Source of the DNA: Erythrobacter sp. SD-21
Lineage (GTDB): Bacteria; Pseudomonadota; Alphaproteobacteria; Sphingomonadales; Sphingomonadaceae
Length of the DNA stretch: 64,000 nt
Reading direction: 5' to 3'
Assembly: GCF_000181515.1 (NCBI RefSeq)
Contig: NZ_ABCG01000004.1
Span: forward strand, 148,001 to 212,000
Below the pieces are notes generated by a model. The model did no database searches. It had not been told where the DNA came from and worked only from the letters and a program-made list of their open reading frames with translations. The first letter of the stretch is position 1; each line of letters opens with the position of its first letter. Below, piece by piece: positions 17,306 to 26,249 of this stretch. The translations under genes were made by a program, and so were the position numbers.

Positions 17306-18319
17306 ATGAAGTGGGTCTGGCGCGGATTGGGCGTGATAGCGGCGCTGCTGGTGGTGGCGTTCCTCGTGCTGCGGGTGCCCGACACCGATCCTGCCGAAAT
17401 GCGCGCCAAGTATGGCGCCGCGCCCTCGCAGTTCGTCGACATCGGCGAGGGGCGCGAGCTCCATGTGCGCGACGAGGGACCGCGCGATGCGCCGGTCATC
17501 GTGCTGCTGCATGGCTCAAACGCCGACTTGCACACATGGCAGGAATGGGCGGAGATCCTGCGCGAGGACTACCGCGTGATCCGCTTCGACCAGCGCGGCC
17601 ACGGTCTCACCGGACCCGCTCCCGACGACGACTACAGCGCCCAGGGCTTCGGCGCGGATATCGACGCGGTGACGGACAAGCTTGGGGTCGACACCTTCAC
17701 GCTGGCGGGCAATTCGATGGGCGGCGGGATCGCGATGGCCTACGCGCTCGACAAGCCCTGGCGGCTCGATGCGCTGGTGCTGGTCGATGCAGGCGGCGCG
17801 CCGGTCAAGCGCGAGGGCGGCGGCAATCTCGCCTTCACGCTCGCCGGCATGCCGGTAGTGGGCGATGTGCTCAGCCAGCTGCTCCCGCGCAGCCTTGTCG
17901 CCAAAAGCCTCTCCCAAAGCGTCTCCAACCAGCAGGCGGTGACCGATGAGGCGATCGACCGCTACTGGGAGCTGGCGCGCTATCCCGGCAATCGCGGCGC
18001 GACGCGGAAGCGCTTCTCGGCCCCGCGAACCGCTTTCGACGCAGCCGAGATCGGCCGGGTGAAAGTCCCGACACTGGTGATGTGGGGCAAGGAAGACGCG
18101 CTGATCCCTTTTGCAGCGGGCGAATGGTATGCCGAGCACCTGCCGGGCGCGACTCTGGTCGCCTATGACGGGATCGGGCACATTCCGATGGAGGAGGCGC
18201 CCGAACGCAGCGCAACCGACCTGATGATCTGGCTCGGCGATGCGCTCGTGCCGCCCGAATTGCCGAAAGCGGGCCGCGGTATGGAACCGGCGCAGGGCGA
18301 GGCCGTTCTAACCCCTTGA
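17306..18319 (+). CDS. Alpha/beta-fold hydrolase, membrane-anchored or exported
   Basis: 337 residues. An N-terminal hydrophobic segment (residues 8-23) may anchor it in the membrane or act as a signal. The fold is clear: oxyanion HGSNADLHTW, FDQRGHGLT, nucleophile elbow GNSMGG with Ser137, an acid in GKEDALIP, and a catalytic His in GIGHIPMEEAPE. These are typical of esterase/epoxide-hydrolase-like family members; the substrate is unknown. It stands as a single gene behind its own promoter region. Confidence 0.88.
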   Translation: MKWVWRGLGVIAALLVVAFLVLRVPDTDPAEMRAKYGAAPSQFVDIGEGRELHVRDEGPRDAPVIVLLHGSNADLHTWQEWAEILREDYRVIRFDQRGHGLTGPAPDDDYSAQGFGADIDAVTDKLGVDTFTLAGNSMGGGIAMAYALDKPWRLDALVLVDAGGAPVKREGGGNLAFTLAGMPVVGDVLSQLLPRSLVAKSLSQSVSNQQAVTDEAIDRYWELARYPGNRGATRKRFSAPRTAFDAAEIGRVKVPTLVMWGKEDALIPFAAGEWYAEHLPGATLVAYDGIGHIPMEEAPERSATDLMIWLGDALVPPELPKAGRGMEPAQGEAVLTP

Positions 18320-18371
18320 ACATGAGGGGCCGCTCAGGGGGCGGCGCAGTTCTGCAAGAAGGGAGCGCCAT

Positions 18372-19067
18372 TTGCGCACTTTGGGTCTCATCGGCGGGAT
18401 GAGCTGGATTTCCACCCGCGCCTATTACGAACGGATCAACCGGTTGATCCAGAAGCGCGCCCAGCCGATGGCCAGCGCGCCGATGCTGATCGAAAGCCTC
18501 GACTATTCGCGCATTGCGGCCGCCAAGGGCCAAGACGATTGGGACGGCATCGCCTCCATCCTCGTCGAAAGCGCGCGGCGGCTGGAAGCGGCCGGGGCGC
18601 AGGGCATCGTCATCGCGGCCAACACGATGCACAAGGTCTACGACCGCGTGGCGGAAGGCATCTCCATCCCCGTGCTGCACATCGCGGATGCGGTCGGTGT
18701 GGCCATGGCCGAAGCCAAGTGCGAGAACGCCGCGCTGCTGGGCACGCGGTTCGTGATGACCGAGAGCTTCTATCGCCAGCGGCTGGTGTCGCACGGCGTG
18801 GACCTGCTCCCGCCCGACCCGAACGATGTCGAGCTGGTCGATGGCATCATCTACAAGGAACTGATGCTGGGCCGGGTTACCCGCGATGCGGAGCGCGCGC
18901 TTAAGACGGTCATCACCATGAAGGACAAGGAAGGCGCGGACGCCATCGTGCTCGCCTGCACCGAGCTGGAACTCGTGGTCGATACCGACGCCAACGTCCT
19001 GCCGGTGTTCGATTCCACCGACATCCACTGCCGAGCGGCGACCGACTGGATCATGCAGGACGGCTGA
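18372..19067 (+). CDS. Aspartate/glutamate-family amino-acid racemase (YgeA type)
   Basis: 231 residues read from a TTG. The first catalytic position of the family is Thr in AANTMHK (T85) instead of Cys, and the second is Cys in ACTELE (C196). This Thr/Cys pair is the YgeA type (E. coli L-aspartate/glutamate racemase) rather than the two-Cys murI type. Other family marks are GLIGGMSW at the N-terminus and LLGTRFVMTESFY. Probably makes D-amino acids; cytoplasmic. Confidence 0.85.
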   Translation: MRTLGLIGGMSWISTRAYYERINRLIQKRAQPMASAPMLIESLDYSRIAAAKGQDDWDGIASILVESARRLEAAGAQGIVIAANTMHKVYDRVAEGISIPVLHIADAVGVAMAEAKCENAALLGTRFVMTESFYRQRLVSHGVDLLPPDPNDVELVDGIIYKELMLGRVTRDAERALKTVITMKDKEGADAIVLACTELELVVDTDANVLPVFDSTDIHCRAATDWIMQDG

Positions 19068-19165
19068 TTTACCCGCACTGGCGCACCTTCCTGCCGAAAA
19101 GCGTTGACGTTCGCTTTTCGTTCACGTTGTCGCGGTGAATCGGCTGACCTAAGCCTTGCCGCTCA

Positions 19166-20326
19166 ATGGAAAGAGCCCCTTACGCCGCTGACCCCGCGCA
19201 ATCGCGCGGACGCGAATTCGCCGAAGACCGCGACGGTGCGCGCGGCCCACGCAGCGAGTTCCAGCGCGACCGCGACCGGATCATCCACTCGATCGCCTTC
19301 CGCCGCCTGCGCTCCAAGACGCAGGTGTTCGTCGCGCCCGATGGCGACCACTACCGCACGCGGCTGACGCACAGCATCGAGGTCGCCCAGATCGGCCGTG
19401 TCATCGCCCGCGAACTGGGGCTGGACGAAGACCTCACCGAAGCGCTCTGCCTCGGTCACGACATCGGTCATCCGCCCTTCGGCCATGCCGGCGAGAAGGC
19501 GCTGGAAGAAGCGATGGGCCATGCGGGCGGCTACGATCACAACGCGCACGGCATCCGCACTTTGGCGCGGCTCGAAAGCCCCTATCCCGATCACGTGGGT
19601 CTCAACCTCACTTGGGAAACGCTGGAGGGCATGGCCAAGCACAACGGCCCCGTCGGCGCGGCCAATTGGGCTCTGACCGAGATCGATAGCGATTTCCCGC
19701 TCGAACTCGGCGACTGGCCTTCGCTCGAAGCGCAGGTCGCCGCGGTGGCGGACGATATCGCCTATGACAATCACGACATCGACGACGGCCTTCGCGCCGG
19801 TTTCATCGATCTCGACGACCTCATGGAACTCGATTTCCTTGCCGACCAGTTCCGCCGCGTGGAACAGCGTTTCCCGAACGCCCCGCGCGACACGCAATTG
19901 CGCGAGCTGGTGCGCAGCCAGATCGGCCTGATGGTCAACGACGTTATCGAGCACACGCGCGCCAATGTCCAAGGGATGGACAGCATCGGGCAGGTGCGCG
20001 GGGCAGGCAAGCAACTGGCCGGCTTCTCTCCCAGCCTTGCGGGCGAGGAGCGGCGGATGAAGAAGTTCATGTACCAGCGGCTCTATTACCACCCCGAGCA
20101 GATCCAGACCGCGGAAAAGGCGCGCGACGTGGTGGCGCGGCTCTTCGTCGCATACCAGCAGGACCCGACGACCATGCCCGACGCCTGGCTCGAACGCACG
20201 CCTAAGGACGACCCGGGCAAGAGCCGCCACATCGCCGATTTCATCGCCGGGATGACCGACCGCTTCGCCCTCGAGCAATGCCGCCGCATCTACGGGCGTG
20301 CGCCGGAAGGCCTGTCCAATGTCTGA
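19166..20326 (+). CDS. dgt: Deoxyguanosinetriphosphate triphosphohydrolase (dGTPase), HD superfamily
   Basis: Cuts dGTP/dNTPs to deoxynucleoside and triphosphate. 386 residues with the H...HD...D metal site in RLTHSIEVAQIGR and LCLGHDIGHPPFGHAGE, the dNTPase N-terminal RRLRSKTQVF, and the later DDIAYDNHDIDDG with metal-binding Asp. It lacks the insertions of E. coli Dgt and is of the common shorter type. It overlaps the next gene by eight bases, so the two are likely translated together. Confidence 0.93.
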   Translation: MERAPYAADPAQSRGREFAEDRDGARGPRSEFQRDRDRIIHSIAFRRLRSKTQVFVAPDGDHYRTRLTHSIEVAQIGRVIARELGLDEDLTEALCLGHDIGHPPFGHAGEKALEEAMGHAGGYDHNAHGIRTLARLESPYPDHVGLNLTWETLEGMAKHNGPVGAANWALTEIDSDFPLELGDWPSLEAQVAAVADDIAYDNHDIDDGLRAGFIDLDDLMELDFLADQFRRVEQRFPNAPRDTQLRELVRSQIGLMVNDVIEHTRANVQGMDSIGQVRGAGKQLAGFSPSLAGEERRMKKFMYQRLYYHPEQIQTAEKARDVVARLFVAYQQDPTTMPDAWLERTPKDDPGKSRHIADFIAGMTDRFALEQCRRIYGRAPEGLSNV

Positions 20327-21014
20327 CGCACTGAGCCTGTGCCTCGTCGGCGCGACCGGCCTCATCGGGGGCAAGGTCATGGAAGAATGCGTCGGGCGCG
20401 AGGACATTCGCCTGCAGGCCATCGCCCGCCGCGAGGCAAAGCTCCCGCAAGGCATCCGTATCGAATATTTCGTCGCCGATCCCGACAAGTGGAACGAGGT
20501 CTTCGAGGCGCTACGCCCCAAAGCGGTGATCTGCGCGCTAGGCACGACGTGGAAGAAGTCGGGCGAGGACGAGGCTGCGTTTCGCGCGGTCGACCAGGAC
20601 CTCGTGCTGGCGACCGCCAAGGCTGCGCTTGCGAACGGTGTCGATCGTTTTGTCGCAGTCAGCTCGGTCGGAGCCGATGCCGCATCGAAGAACTTCTACC
20701 TGAAGGTGAAAGGCGAGACCGAGCGCGAGCTGACGCGGCTGCGCTTCCCGCGCCTCGACATCCTTCGCCCGGGCCTGCTGATCGGCGACCGCGAGAGCGA
20801 CCGTCGCGTGGGCGAGCGGCTCGGCATTGCGGCGGCACCGGTCGCCAATCTCTTCATGCACGGCAAGTATCGCCAGTATCGCGGGATCAAGTCGCAGATG
20901 GTTGCAAAGGCGGCGATTGCGCTGGCCAAACGCGCTGCCCGGGGCCGCTTCGTCCACGATAACGACGCTATCCTTCGCGTGGCGAACACCTTGCCTGCGC
21001 TGGTCGAGAACTGA
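20319..21014 (+). CDS. NAD(P)H-binding oxidoreductase (HTATIP2/atypical SDR-like)
   Basis: 231 residues. An N-terminal Rossmann motif GATGLIGGKV, a central CALGTTWKKSG, and VSSVGADAASKNFYLKVKGETE carrying a Tyr-x3-Lys pair place it in the atypical SDR group related to TIP30 and YwnB-like proteins. The start ATG lies inside the end of dgt. Substrate unknown; probably a soluble redox or sensing enzyme. Confidence 0.85.
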   Translation: MSDALSLCLVGATGLIGGKVMEECVGREDIRLQAIARREAKLPQGIRIEYFVADPDKWNEVFEALRPKAVICALGTTWKKSGEDEAAFRAVDQDLVLATAKAALANGVDRFVAVSSVGADAASKNFYLKVKGETERELTRLRFPRLDILRPGLLIGDRESDRRVGERLGIAAAPVANLFMHGKYRQYRGIKSQMVAKAAIALAKRAARGRFVHDNDAILRVANTLPALVEN

Positions 21015-21025
21015 AGGGCACCGCC

Positions 21026-21475
21026 ATGTGGACGACCGCTTTTGCCGCCTCCAACCTGCTCGCGCTCGTCATGTGGGCGGCGCTGATCCTCTTGCCGCGC
21101 TGGCCGGCGCTGCTCGCCGCCGTGCTCTATCTCGGCATCGGCCTGCTCTGCCTGGCCTACGCGCTGGGACTAGCCGGCATCCTGACGGGCGCGCTCGACT
21201 CGGTCGGGGGCGGCGGCTGGCCGGATTTCAGCACGATCGAGGGTGTGCGCTCCATCTTTGCCAGCGACGGAGGGGTGACCATCGGCTGGATCCACTATCT
21301 CGCCTTCGACCTCTTCGTCGGCCTGTGGATTGCGCGCGATGCCGATGCGAAAGGCTTTTCGCGGCTGGTGCAGGCACCGATCCTGCTGACGACCTTCCTC
21401 GCCGGGCCGCTGGGATTGCTGGTCTGGCTGGCGATCCGCGAGCGCCGGGCTCGCGCGGGTGGCCGCTGGCAATAG
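21026..21475 (+). CDS. ABA4-like integral membrane protein (DUF4281)
   Basis: 149 residues with four hydrophobic helices. The motif GWIHYLAFDLFVGLWIARDA in the middle and FLAGPLGLLVWL near the end are characteristic of the ABA4/DUF4281 family, named after a plant carotenoid (neoxanthin)-related protein. In a pigmented sphingomonad a carotenoid link is tempting, but no carotenoid gene is in this window, so the role is open. Confidence 0.8.
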   Translation: MWTTAFAASNLLALVMWAALILLPRWPALLAAVLYLGIGLLCLAYALGLAGILTGALDSVGGGGWPDFSTIEGVRSIFASDGGVTIGWIHYLAFDLFVGLWIARDADAKGFSRLVQAPILLTTFLAGPLGLLVWLAIRERRARAGGRWQ

Positions 21476-21529
21476 GGTCCTTGCGCGCATTGCCATGCGT
21501 GGCATGATGTTCTTCGAGAGGAGAGCCGC

Positions 21530-23080
21530 ATGTCAGAAGAGCCGAAACTGAGTTTCGACCAGTTCATTCGTCACTGGGCCAGGGAGAGGCCCGGTCACAC
21601 GGCGCTCGAACAGGATGGCGCGGCCATCACTTTCGGCGAGTTCGAGGAGCGCAGCCGCAAGATCGTCGCCATGCTGGCGGCACGCGGTATCGCCAAGGGC
21701 GACCGGGTCGCCTGGCTGGGCAAGAATTCGCGGCTCTATTTCGAACTGTTCTATTCGGCTGCCCGCATGGGTGCGGTGATGGTGCCTATCGGCTGGCGGC
21801 TGGCCGCGCCCGAAGTAGCCTATATCCTCGGCGACACAGGCGCGAAGCTGCTTTCCATCGGCGAAGGCTTCGAGGAGGCGGCGGCTAAGGCCTGCGGGCA
21901 GATGGACAGCCCGCCGCAAGTGATCTCCACGCCCGATGCGGAGGGAGCTATCGAGAACGAGGCTGCAAAGGAGTTCGAGCCCGCCGGCCCCGACGACGCC
22001 GTGCTCCAGCTCTACACTTCCGGCACCACCGGTAATCCCAAGGGCGCGGTGCTGACCAACCGCAACCTCTTCGCGCTGCGCGTACCGAGCGAGGAGGAGG
22101 GCCAGCCCTGGTCGCATTTCGACGAGGACGAGGCGATTCTCGTCTGCATGCCCTGCGCGCATATCGGCGGGACGGGTCTCGGCATCATGGCGATGAGCAG
22201 CGGGATCCGCGCGATCGTGCAGGAGGAATTCACGCCGGACGGTGTGCTCGACGGGTTCGAGCAGGGCATCACGCGGCTCTTCATTGTACCTGCGGCGCTG
22301 CAGATGGTCGTCCAGCATCCGCGCGCGAAGACTACCGATATGTCGGCAATAAAATACGTGCTCTATGGCGCGGCGCCGATCCCGCTCGACCTGCTGCGCG
22401 AAGCGGTGAAGACCATTCCCGATGCCGGTTTCCTCCAGTGCTACGGCATGACCGAGACCACCGGCACCATCGCCGCGCTGCCGCCGGAAGACCACGACCT
22501 CGACGGCAACCAGCGGATGAAATCCGCGGGTAAGGCGGTGCCGGGTGTCGAACTCAAGGTGATCGGAGAGGATGACGCGGAATTGCCGCGCGGCGAAGTC
22601 GGCGAACTGATCTGCCGCAGCCCCTCCAACATGGCCGGCTACTGGAATCTGCCCGAAGCGACCGAAAGCTCGCTGGTCGACGGCTGGATGCACACGGGCG
22701 ATGCCGCCTACATGGACGAGGACGGCTACGTCTACATCCAGGACCGGATGAAGGACATGATCATCTCCGGCGGCGAGAACGTCTATCCGGCGCAGGTCGA
22801 AAGCGCAATTTACGGCCACCCGCAGATTGCCGAAGTGGCGGTGATCGGCGTGCCGGACGAGACCTGGGGTGAGACGGTGAAGGCCTGCATCGTGCTCAAG
22901 CCCGGAGAAGAGCTGGACGAGGCCTCGGTCATCGCCTGGACGAAGGAGCGGCTGGCCGGCTTCAAGGTCCCGCGCAGCATCGACGTGCTCGACGTCATGC
23001 CCCGCAACGCCAGCGGCAAGATCCTGCGCAAGGACCTGCGCGCCCCCTATTGGAAGGGCCGCGAGAGGCAGGTCAATTGA
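21530..23080 (+). CDS. Acyl-CoA synthetase (AMP-binding, long-chain fatty acid--CoA ligase type)
   Basis: 516 residues of the ANL superfamily, activating a carboxylic acid as acyl-AMP and then acyl-CoA. Motifs in order: P-loop-like YTSGTTGNPKGAVLTN near residue 163, YGMTETTG near 303, HTGDAAYMDEDGYVYI with the ATP-binding Asp, DRMKDMIISGGENVYPAQVE at the hinge, and the catalytic Lys in ASGKILRKDLR near the C-terminus. A Shine-Dalgarno AGGAGAG precedes the ATG. Chain-length preference not predictable. The stop overlaps the start of the DUF938 gene. Confidence 0.92.
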   Translation: MSEEPKLSFDQFIRHWARERPGHTALEQDGAAITFGEFEERSRKIVAMLAARGIAKGDRVAWLGKNSRLYFELFYSAARMGAVMVPIGWRLAAPEVAYILGDTGAKLLSIGEGFEEAAAKACGQMDSPPQVISTPDAEGAIENEAAKEFEPAGPDDAVLQLYTSGTTGNPKGAVLTNRNLFALRVPSEEEGQPWSHFDEDEAILVCMPCAHIGGTGLGIMAMSSGIRAIVQEEFTPDGVLDGFEQGITRLFIVPAALQMVVQHPRAKTTDMSAIKYVLYGAAPIPLDLLREAVKTIPDAGFLQCYGMTETTGTIAALPPEDHDLDGNQRMKSAGKAVPGVELKVIGEDDAELPRGEVGELICRSPSNMAGYWNLPEATESSLVDGWMHTGDAAYMDEDGYVYIQDRMKDMIISGGENVYPAQVESAIYGHPQIAEVAVIGVPDETWGETVKACIVLKPGEELDEASVIAWTKERLAGFKVPRSIDVLDVMPRNASGKILRKDLRAPYWKGRERQVN

Positions 23081-23670
23081 AGCGCCACGCCCCGGCGACC
23101 GCGCGCAATTCCGAGCCACTCGCCGAAGTGCTGGCGAAGGAATTGCCGGATTGCGGTCTGGTGCTGGAAATCGCCAGCGGGACGGGTGAACATGCCATCT
23201 TCATGGCGCGGCGCTTTCCCATGCTGCGGTGGCAACCGAGCGACCAAGATGCATCGGCCCTCGAATCGATCGCCTCGTGGGCAGGGGAGGCCGGCCTGGC
23301 GAACCTGTTGGAGCCGATCGATCTGGACGCTTCGGATGATACCTGGCCGATCGACGCCGCCGATGCGATCCTGTGCGTCAACATGATCCACATCAGTCCC
23401 TGGAGCGCGAGCGAAGGGCTCTTTCGCGGCGCGGCCAAGCTTCTGGAAAAGGGCGCGCCGATCATCCTCTACGGCCCGTATCTCGAAGAGGGCACGGAGA
23501 CGGTCGCTTCCAATCTCTCCTTCGATGCGAGTCTCAAGGCCCGCGATGCGGCCTGGGGCCTCCGCTCGCTCGAAACCGTCGACGAGCTAGCAGCGCGCAA
23601 TGGGTTCAGCCGCAGCGCGCGTCATGAAATGCCGGCGAACAATCTCACGGTGGTGTTTCGCCGGACATAG
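23077..23670 (+). CDS. DUF938 SAM-dependent methyltransferase-like protein
   Basis: 197 residues when started at the TTG that overlaps the preceding stop (TTGA). The family opening RHAPATARNSEPLAEVL and the AdoMet-binding VLEIASGTGEHAIFMAR (near residue 29) identify DUF938. NMIHISPW and LYGPYLEEG are further conserved blocks. The reaction is unknown. It is the last gene of a co-directional run and is followed by a terminator. Confidence 0.85.
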   Translation: MKRHAPATARNSEPLAEVLAKELPDCGLVLEIASGTGEHAIFMARRFPMLRWQPSDQDASALESIASWAGEAGLANLLEPIDLDASDDTWPIDAADAILCVNMIHISPWSASEGLFRGAAKLLEKGAPIILYGPYLEEGTETVASNLSFDASLKARDAAWGLRSLETVDELAARNGFSRSARHEMPANNLTVVFRRT

Positions 23671-23674
23671 AAAA

Positions 23675-23698
23675 ACGCCCGCCGGTTGAGGCGGGCGT
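23675..23698. terminator. Intrinsic terminator between DUF938 and entericidin genes
   Basis: A nine-base-pair GC stem (ACGCCCGCC with GGCGGGCGT) and a six-base loop. On the minus strand it is followed by a T-run, making it a canonical terminator for the entericidin genes. It can also serve the plus-strand operon. Confidence 0.8.
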
Positions 23699-23721
23699 GC
23701 TTCTACCTACTGTCCGAAAGG

Positions 23722-23853
23722 TCAGTTGATGGCTTCTTCTCCGGCTTCGCCGATGGACTGGACGTCCCTGCCGAAGCCCTTGACCGTGTTGCAGCCGGCC
23801 ACCACCACCGACATAGTCAGAACGGAAAGAAGAAGGGTAATTTTCTTGGTCAT
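23722..23853 (-). CDS. Entericidin-like small lipoprotein (downstream copy)
   Basis: 43 residues. A hydrophobic signal is followed by lipobox VVAGC (Cys21), then the entericidin core NTVKGFGRDVQSIGEAGEEAIN. It is a very close paralogue of the gene just upstream. Entericidins are membrane lipoproteins. In E. coli EcnA and EcnB form an antidote/toxin tandem linked to stress and stationary-phase lysis; whether the pair here acts so is inference. It is 12 bases behind the other copy and shares its stress-type promoter. Confidence 0.88.
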   Translation of the reverse strand: MTKKITLLLSVLTMSVVVAGCNTVKGFGRDVQSIGEAGEEAIN

Positions 23854-23865
23854 TAAGATCGATCC

Positions 23866-23997
23866 TTAATCGATCGCGTCTTCTCCGGCTTCACCCACCG
23901 ATTCCACGTCACGACCGAAACCCTTGACGGTGTTGCAGGCAGTCGCGGTGAGCGCAATCGAAGTGATACCGAACGCGAGGAGTAGCTTCTTGATCAT
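23866..23997 (-). CDS. Entericidin-like small lipoprotein (upstream copy)
   Basis: 43 residues. Signal and lipobox ATAC with Cys21, then NTVKGFGRDVESVGEAGEDAID. After the Cys it differs from the neighbouring copy at only five of 22 positions, all conservative, while the signal sequences have diverged. This fits selection on the mature part. It is first in the pair and lies 47 bases downstream of a consensus EcfG promoter. Genes of this family are known members of the alphaproteobacterial general stress response. Confidence 0.88.
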   Translation of the reverse strand: MIKKLLLAFGITSIALTATACNTVKGFGRDVESVGEAGEDAID

Positions 23998-24044
23998 CGG
24001 TTTTCCTTCCCGAGGAGCCCGTTGGTGGCCTTCTGACGCTTAAC

Positions 24045-24069
24045 AACGCCTTACGAGAGGGCGGGTTCC
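24045..24069 (-). promoter_or_regulatory. Consensus EcfG-type promoter for the entericidin pair
   Basis: On the minus strand: GGAAC (24069-24065), exactly 16 bases, CGTT (24048-24045). This matches the alphaproteobacterial EcfG consensus at every defined base and lies 47 bases ahead of the first entericidin start codon. Confidence 0.75.
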
Positions 24070-24119
24070 GCTGTCGGAAGGGTCGAAACGGTCTTGGCGC
24101 GGCGCTCGGCCCACACCAT

Positions 24120-24356
24120 ATGCGCGCGGCGATGCCCGACTTCCTCACTTTTGCCAGCGACGCCGACATTCTCGCATTGTGGGGTGCGGCCTTCCTACTG
24201 CTCGCCGGTTTCACGCTGGCGATGGACCGCCGCCGCCAGAAGCGCGCGCGGATCGACGGGGTCGGGTGGGTGCCCTGGACCGGCCTGTTCCTGACCTGTG
24301 TAGTGGTAGGCGGCGGCCTGCTGGCCGTCGCCGTACCGGGAATTATCAGAGGTTAG
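24120..24356 (+). CDS. Small two-helix membrane protein, unknown
   Basis: 78 residues (74 if the second ATG at 24132 is used). Two hydrophobic helices (about 16-34 and 52-75) flank a basic loop DRRRQKRAR, so both ends probably face the periplasm. No family recognised. It converges on cpaF with only six bases between them. Confidence 0.6.
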   Translation: MRAAMPDFLTFASDADILALWGAAFLLLAGFTLAMDRRRQKRARIDGVGWVPWTGLFLTCVVVGGGLLAVAVPGIIRG

Positions 24357-24362
24357 GGAGCC

Positions 24363-25880
24363 TTAGAGGCAGGCTTCCAGGTAGGCTTGGTCGAACCCGA
24401 ACTGGCGGGCTTTTTCCAGCGTATAGGGACGCAGGCCACTCGAGCGGAATTCACCGAGGATCTTGCCGTCCTCGCTCTCGTCGAGATACTCGAACTTGAA
24501 CAGGTTCTGCGTCACGATAACGTCGCCTTCCATGCCGATCACCTCGGTGATGTCGGTGGTGCGGCGCGAACCGTCGCGAAGGCGCTTTACCTGCACGATC
24601 AGGTCGACCGATTCGGCGATTTGGCGCGAAATGGCTTCCTTCGGGATCTTGATGTCGCCCATTAGGATCATGTTTTCCATACGGCCGAGACACTCACGCG
24701 GCGAGTTGGCGTGAAGCGTACACATGGAACCGTCGTGGCCCGTGTTCATGGCGGCGAGAAGGTCGAAACATTCCGCGCCACGGATTTCGCCCAGGATGAT
24801 GCGGTCAGGACGCATACGCAGAGCGTTCTTCACGAGGTCGCCGATGGTGATGGCGCCCTGGCCTTCAAGGTTCGGCGGACGCGTTTCGAGCGGCAGCCAG
24901 TGCGGCTGCTGCAGGCGAAGTTCGGCGGCGTCCTCGATGGTGAGCACGCGCTCGCCCGGGTCGATCATCTTCGACAGGGCGTTGAGCATAGTCGTCTTAC
25001 CCGAACCCGTACCGCCCGAGATAACGATGTTCATGCGGCAGGCGCCGGCAATCTTTAGCGCGGTACACATCTTCTCGCTCATCGAGCCGAAGCCCTGAAG
25101 CATGTCGAGCGTGATGGGCTTTTCGGAAAACTTACGAATTGAGAGCGCGGTCCCGCGCAGCGAAAGCGGCGGCACGATAACGTTCACACGGCTGCCGTCC
25201 TTGAGACGGGCATCGGCCAGCGGCGTGGTCTGGTCGACGCGGCGGCCGACCTGGTTCACGATGCGCTGGGCGATCTGGAACAGGTGCTGTTCATCGCGGA
25301 AACGGATCGGCGCGATCTGCAGCTTCCCCTTCTTTTCCACGTAGGTCTGGTCGGGGCCGTTGACCATGATATCCGAAATATCGGGGTCGTTTAGCAGTTC
25401 TTCCAGCGGACCGAAGCCGAGCAGCTCGTCGATCAGGACTTTTTCCAGCGCGAACTGTTCACGGCGGTTGAGCGTGACCTTCAGTTCCGCCAGCACTTCC
25501 ATGATGATCGGGCGGAATTCTTCCGACAGCTCATCCTTGGTCAGCGTGGCAGCCGCTTCGGGGTCGACGCGTTCGAGCAGGCGGGGAAGAACCTGCTCCT
25601 TGATCTTGTGGACGCTCGCCTCGAAACCGCCAACTTCGCCTTCGCTCTGGTGCGTGGCGTTCATGCGCTCGTCGAGGCGAGACATGGCGTCATTGCTCGT
25701 GGCACGACCGGGCGCCGAGGCTCCTTCTGCGGGGAGGGGGGGGAACTGTTCGCCGCCGTCGTCGCCACTTTCGGCAGGCGGCTTGGCTCCGCCACCGTTC
25801 ATTGGACGGGCAACACCAAATTGCTGACGCGCGCCGGAACCCATGCCCGATGGACCGTTTTTCCGCCCGAATGCACTCAT
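24363..25880 (-). CDS. cpaF: CpaF-family pilus/secretion ATPase
   Basis: Hexameric ATPase that powers assembly of Flp/Tad pili or a related type II/IV-like machine at the inner membrane. 505 residues. An N-terminal disordered Pro/Gly/Ala-rich part (1-65) is followed by the helical domain with LIDELLGFGPLEELL and ISDIMVNG, Walker A GGTGSGKT near residue 290, an Asp box TIEDAAEL, Walker B RPDRIILGEIRGAE and the His box HDGSMCTLHANSPRE. The other tad genes (cpaB, C, E, pilins) are not in the window, so they must lie elsewhere or this is a detached copy. Confidence 0.93.
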   Translation of the reverse strand: MSAFGRKNGPSGMGSGARQQFGVARPMNGGGAKPPAESGDDGGEQFPPLPAEGASAPGRATSNDAMSRLDERMNATHQSEGEVGGFEASVHKIKEQVLPRLLERVDPEAAATLTKDELSEEFRPIIMEVLAELKVTLNRREQFALEKVLIDELLGFGPLEELLNDPDISDIMVNGPDQTYVEKKGKLQIAPIRFRDEQHLFQIAQRIVNQVGRRVDQTTPLADARLKDGSRVNVIVPPLSLRGTALSIRKFSEKPITLDMLQGFGSMSEKMCTALKIAGACRMNIVISGGTGSGKTTMLNALSKMIDPGERVLTIEDAAELRLQQPHWLPLETRPPNLEGQGAITIGDLVKNALRMRPDRIILGEIRGAECFDLLAAMNTGHDGSMCTLHANSPRECLGRMENMILMGDIKIPKEAISRQIAESVDLIVQVKRLRDGSRRTTDITEVIGMEGDVIVTQNLFKFEYLDESEDGKILGEFRSSGLRPYTLEKARQFGFDQAYLEACL

Positions 25881-26249
25881 TGCATAAACCCCCGAGGTCG
25901 ATAATTCATCGCACGCCTTCTCTGCCCGACGGACAGCGAAGCGCGCGTTTGGATGTTTGGTGAATAAGTTGGAAACCTTGATTTTTTCCTAACCGCCCGA
26001 GGCGTGGAAGCGAAAAATTTACCAAGGCGATGACCGGATGACGCGGTACTTCACCGGGTACAGAGGTTTCTAAAGCACCTTGTGATTTCAGAAGGGTAAA
26101 GGTGCGGTTTCGCGGGACGTAGGATTGTGCCGCATCGGCACCTGGCCGCCGCCTTTCCGAGATTTTGGCGGGTTTTCCTCCTGTGCAATTGTTGTATGCG
26201 CAGCGCCGACACTTCCTCGCCGCATTCCCTATCGAAAGCCTATCCCGTC
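25881..26249. other. Intergenic region upstream of cpaF and the DMT transporter
   Basis: A 369-base divergent gap that must contain promoters for both genes. It is locally A/T-rich around 25970-26040. I see no consensus EcfG site, CtrA box (TTAA-N7-TTAA), hairpin or small gene. An in-frame extension of the transporter reading frame covers its right part but does not look coding. Confidence 0.4.

Noticed and set aside
17178..17309. A 43-codon frame ending in ATGA overlap with the alpha/beta hydrolase, containing CSMRSIL
   Set aside because: The similar peptide string CSMCSIL upstream of folP arises from the shared DNA repeat, and there the frame ends at 6992 without coupling to folP. No ribosome site or family match, so treated as the repeat, not as a leader peptide.
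25360..25827. 155-codon plus-strand frame rich in Ser/Arg opposite cpaF
   Set aside because: Antisense of a strongly conserved ATPase gene. Composition is that of a shadow frame and there is no start context.
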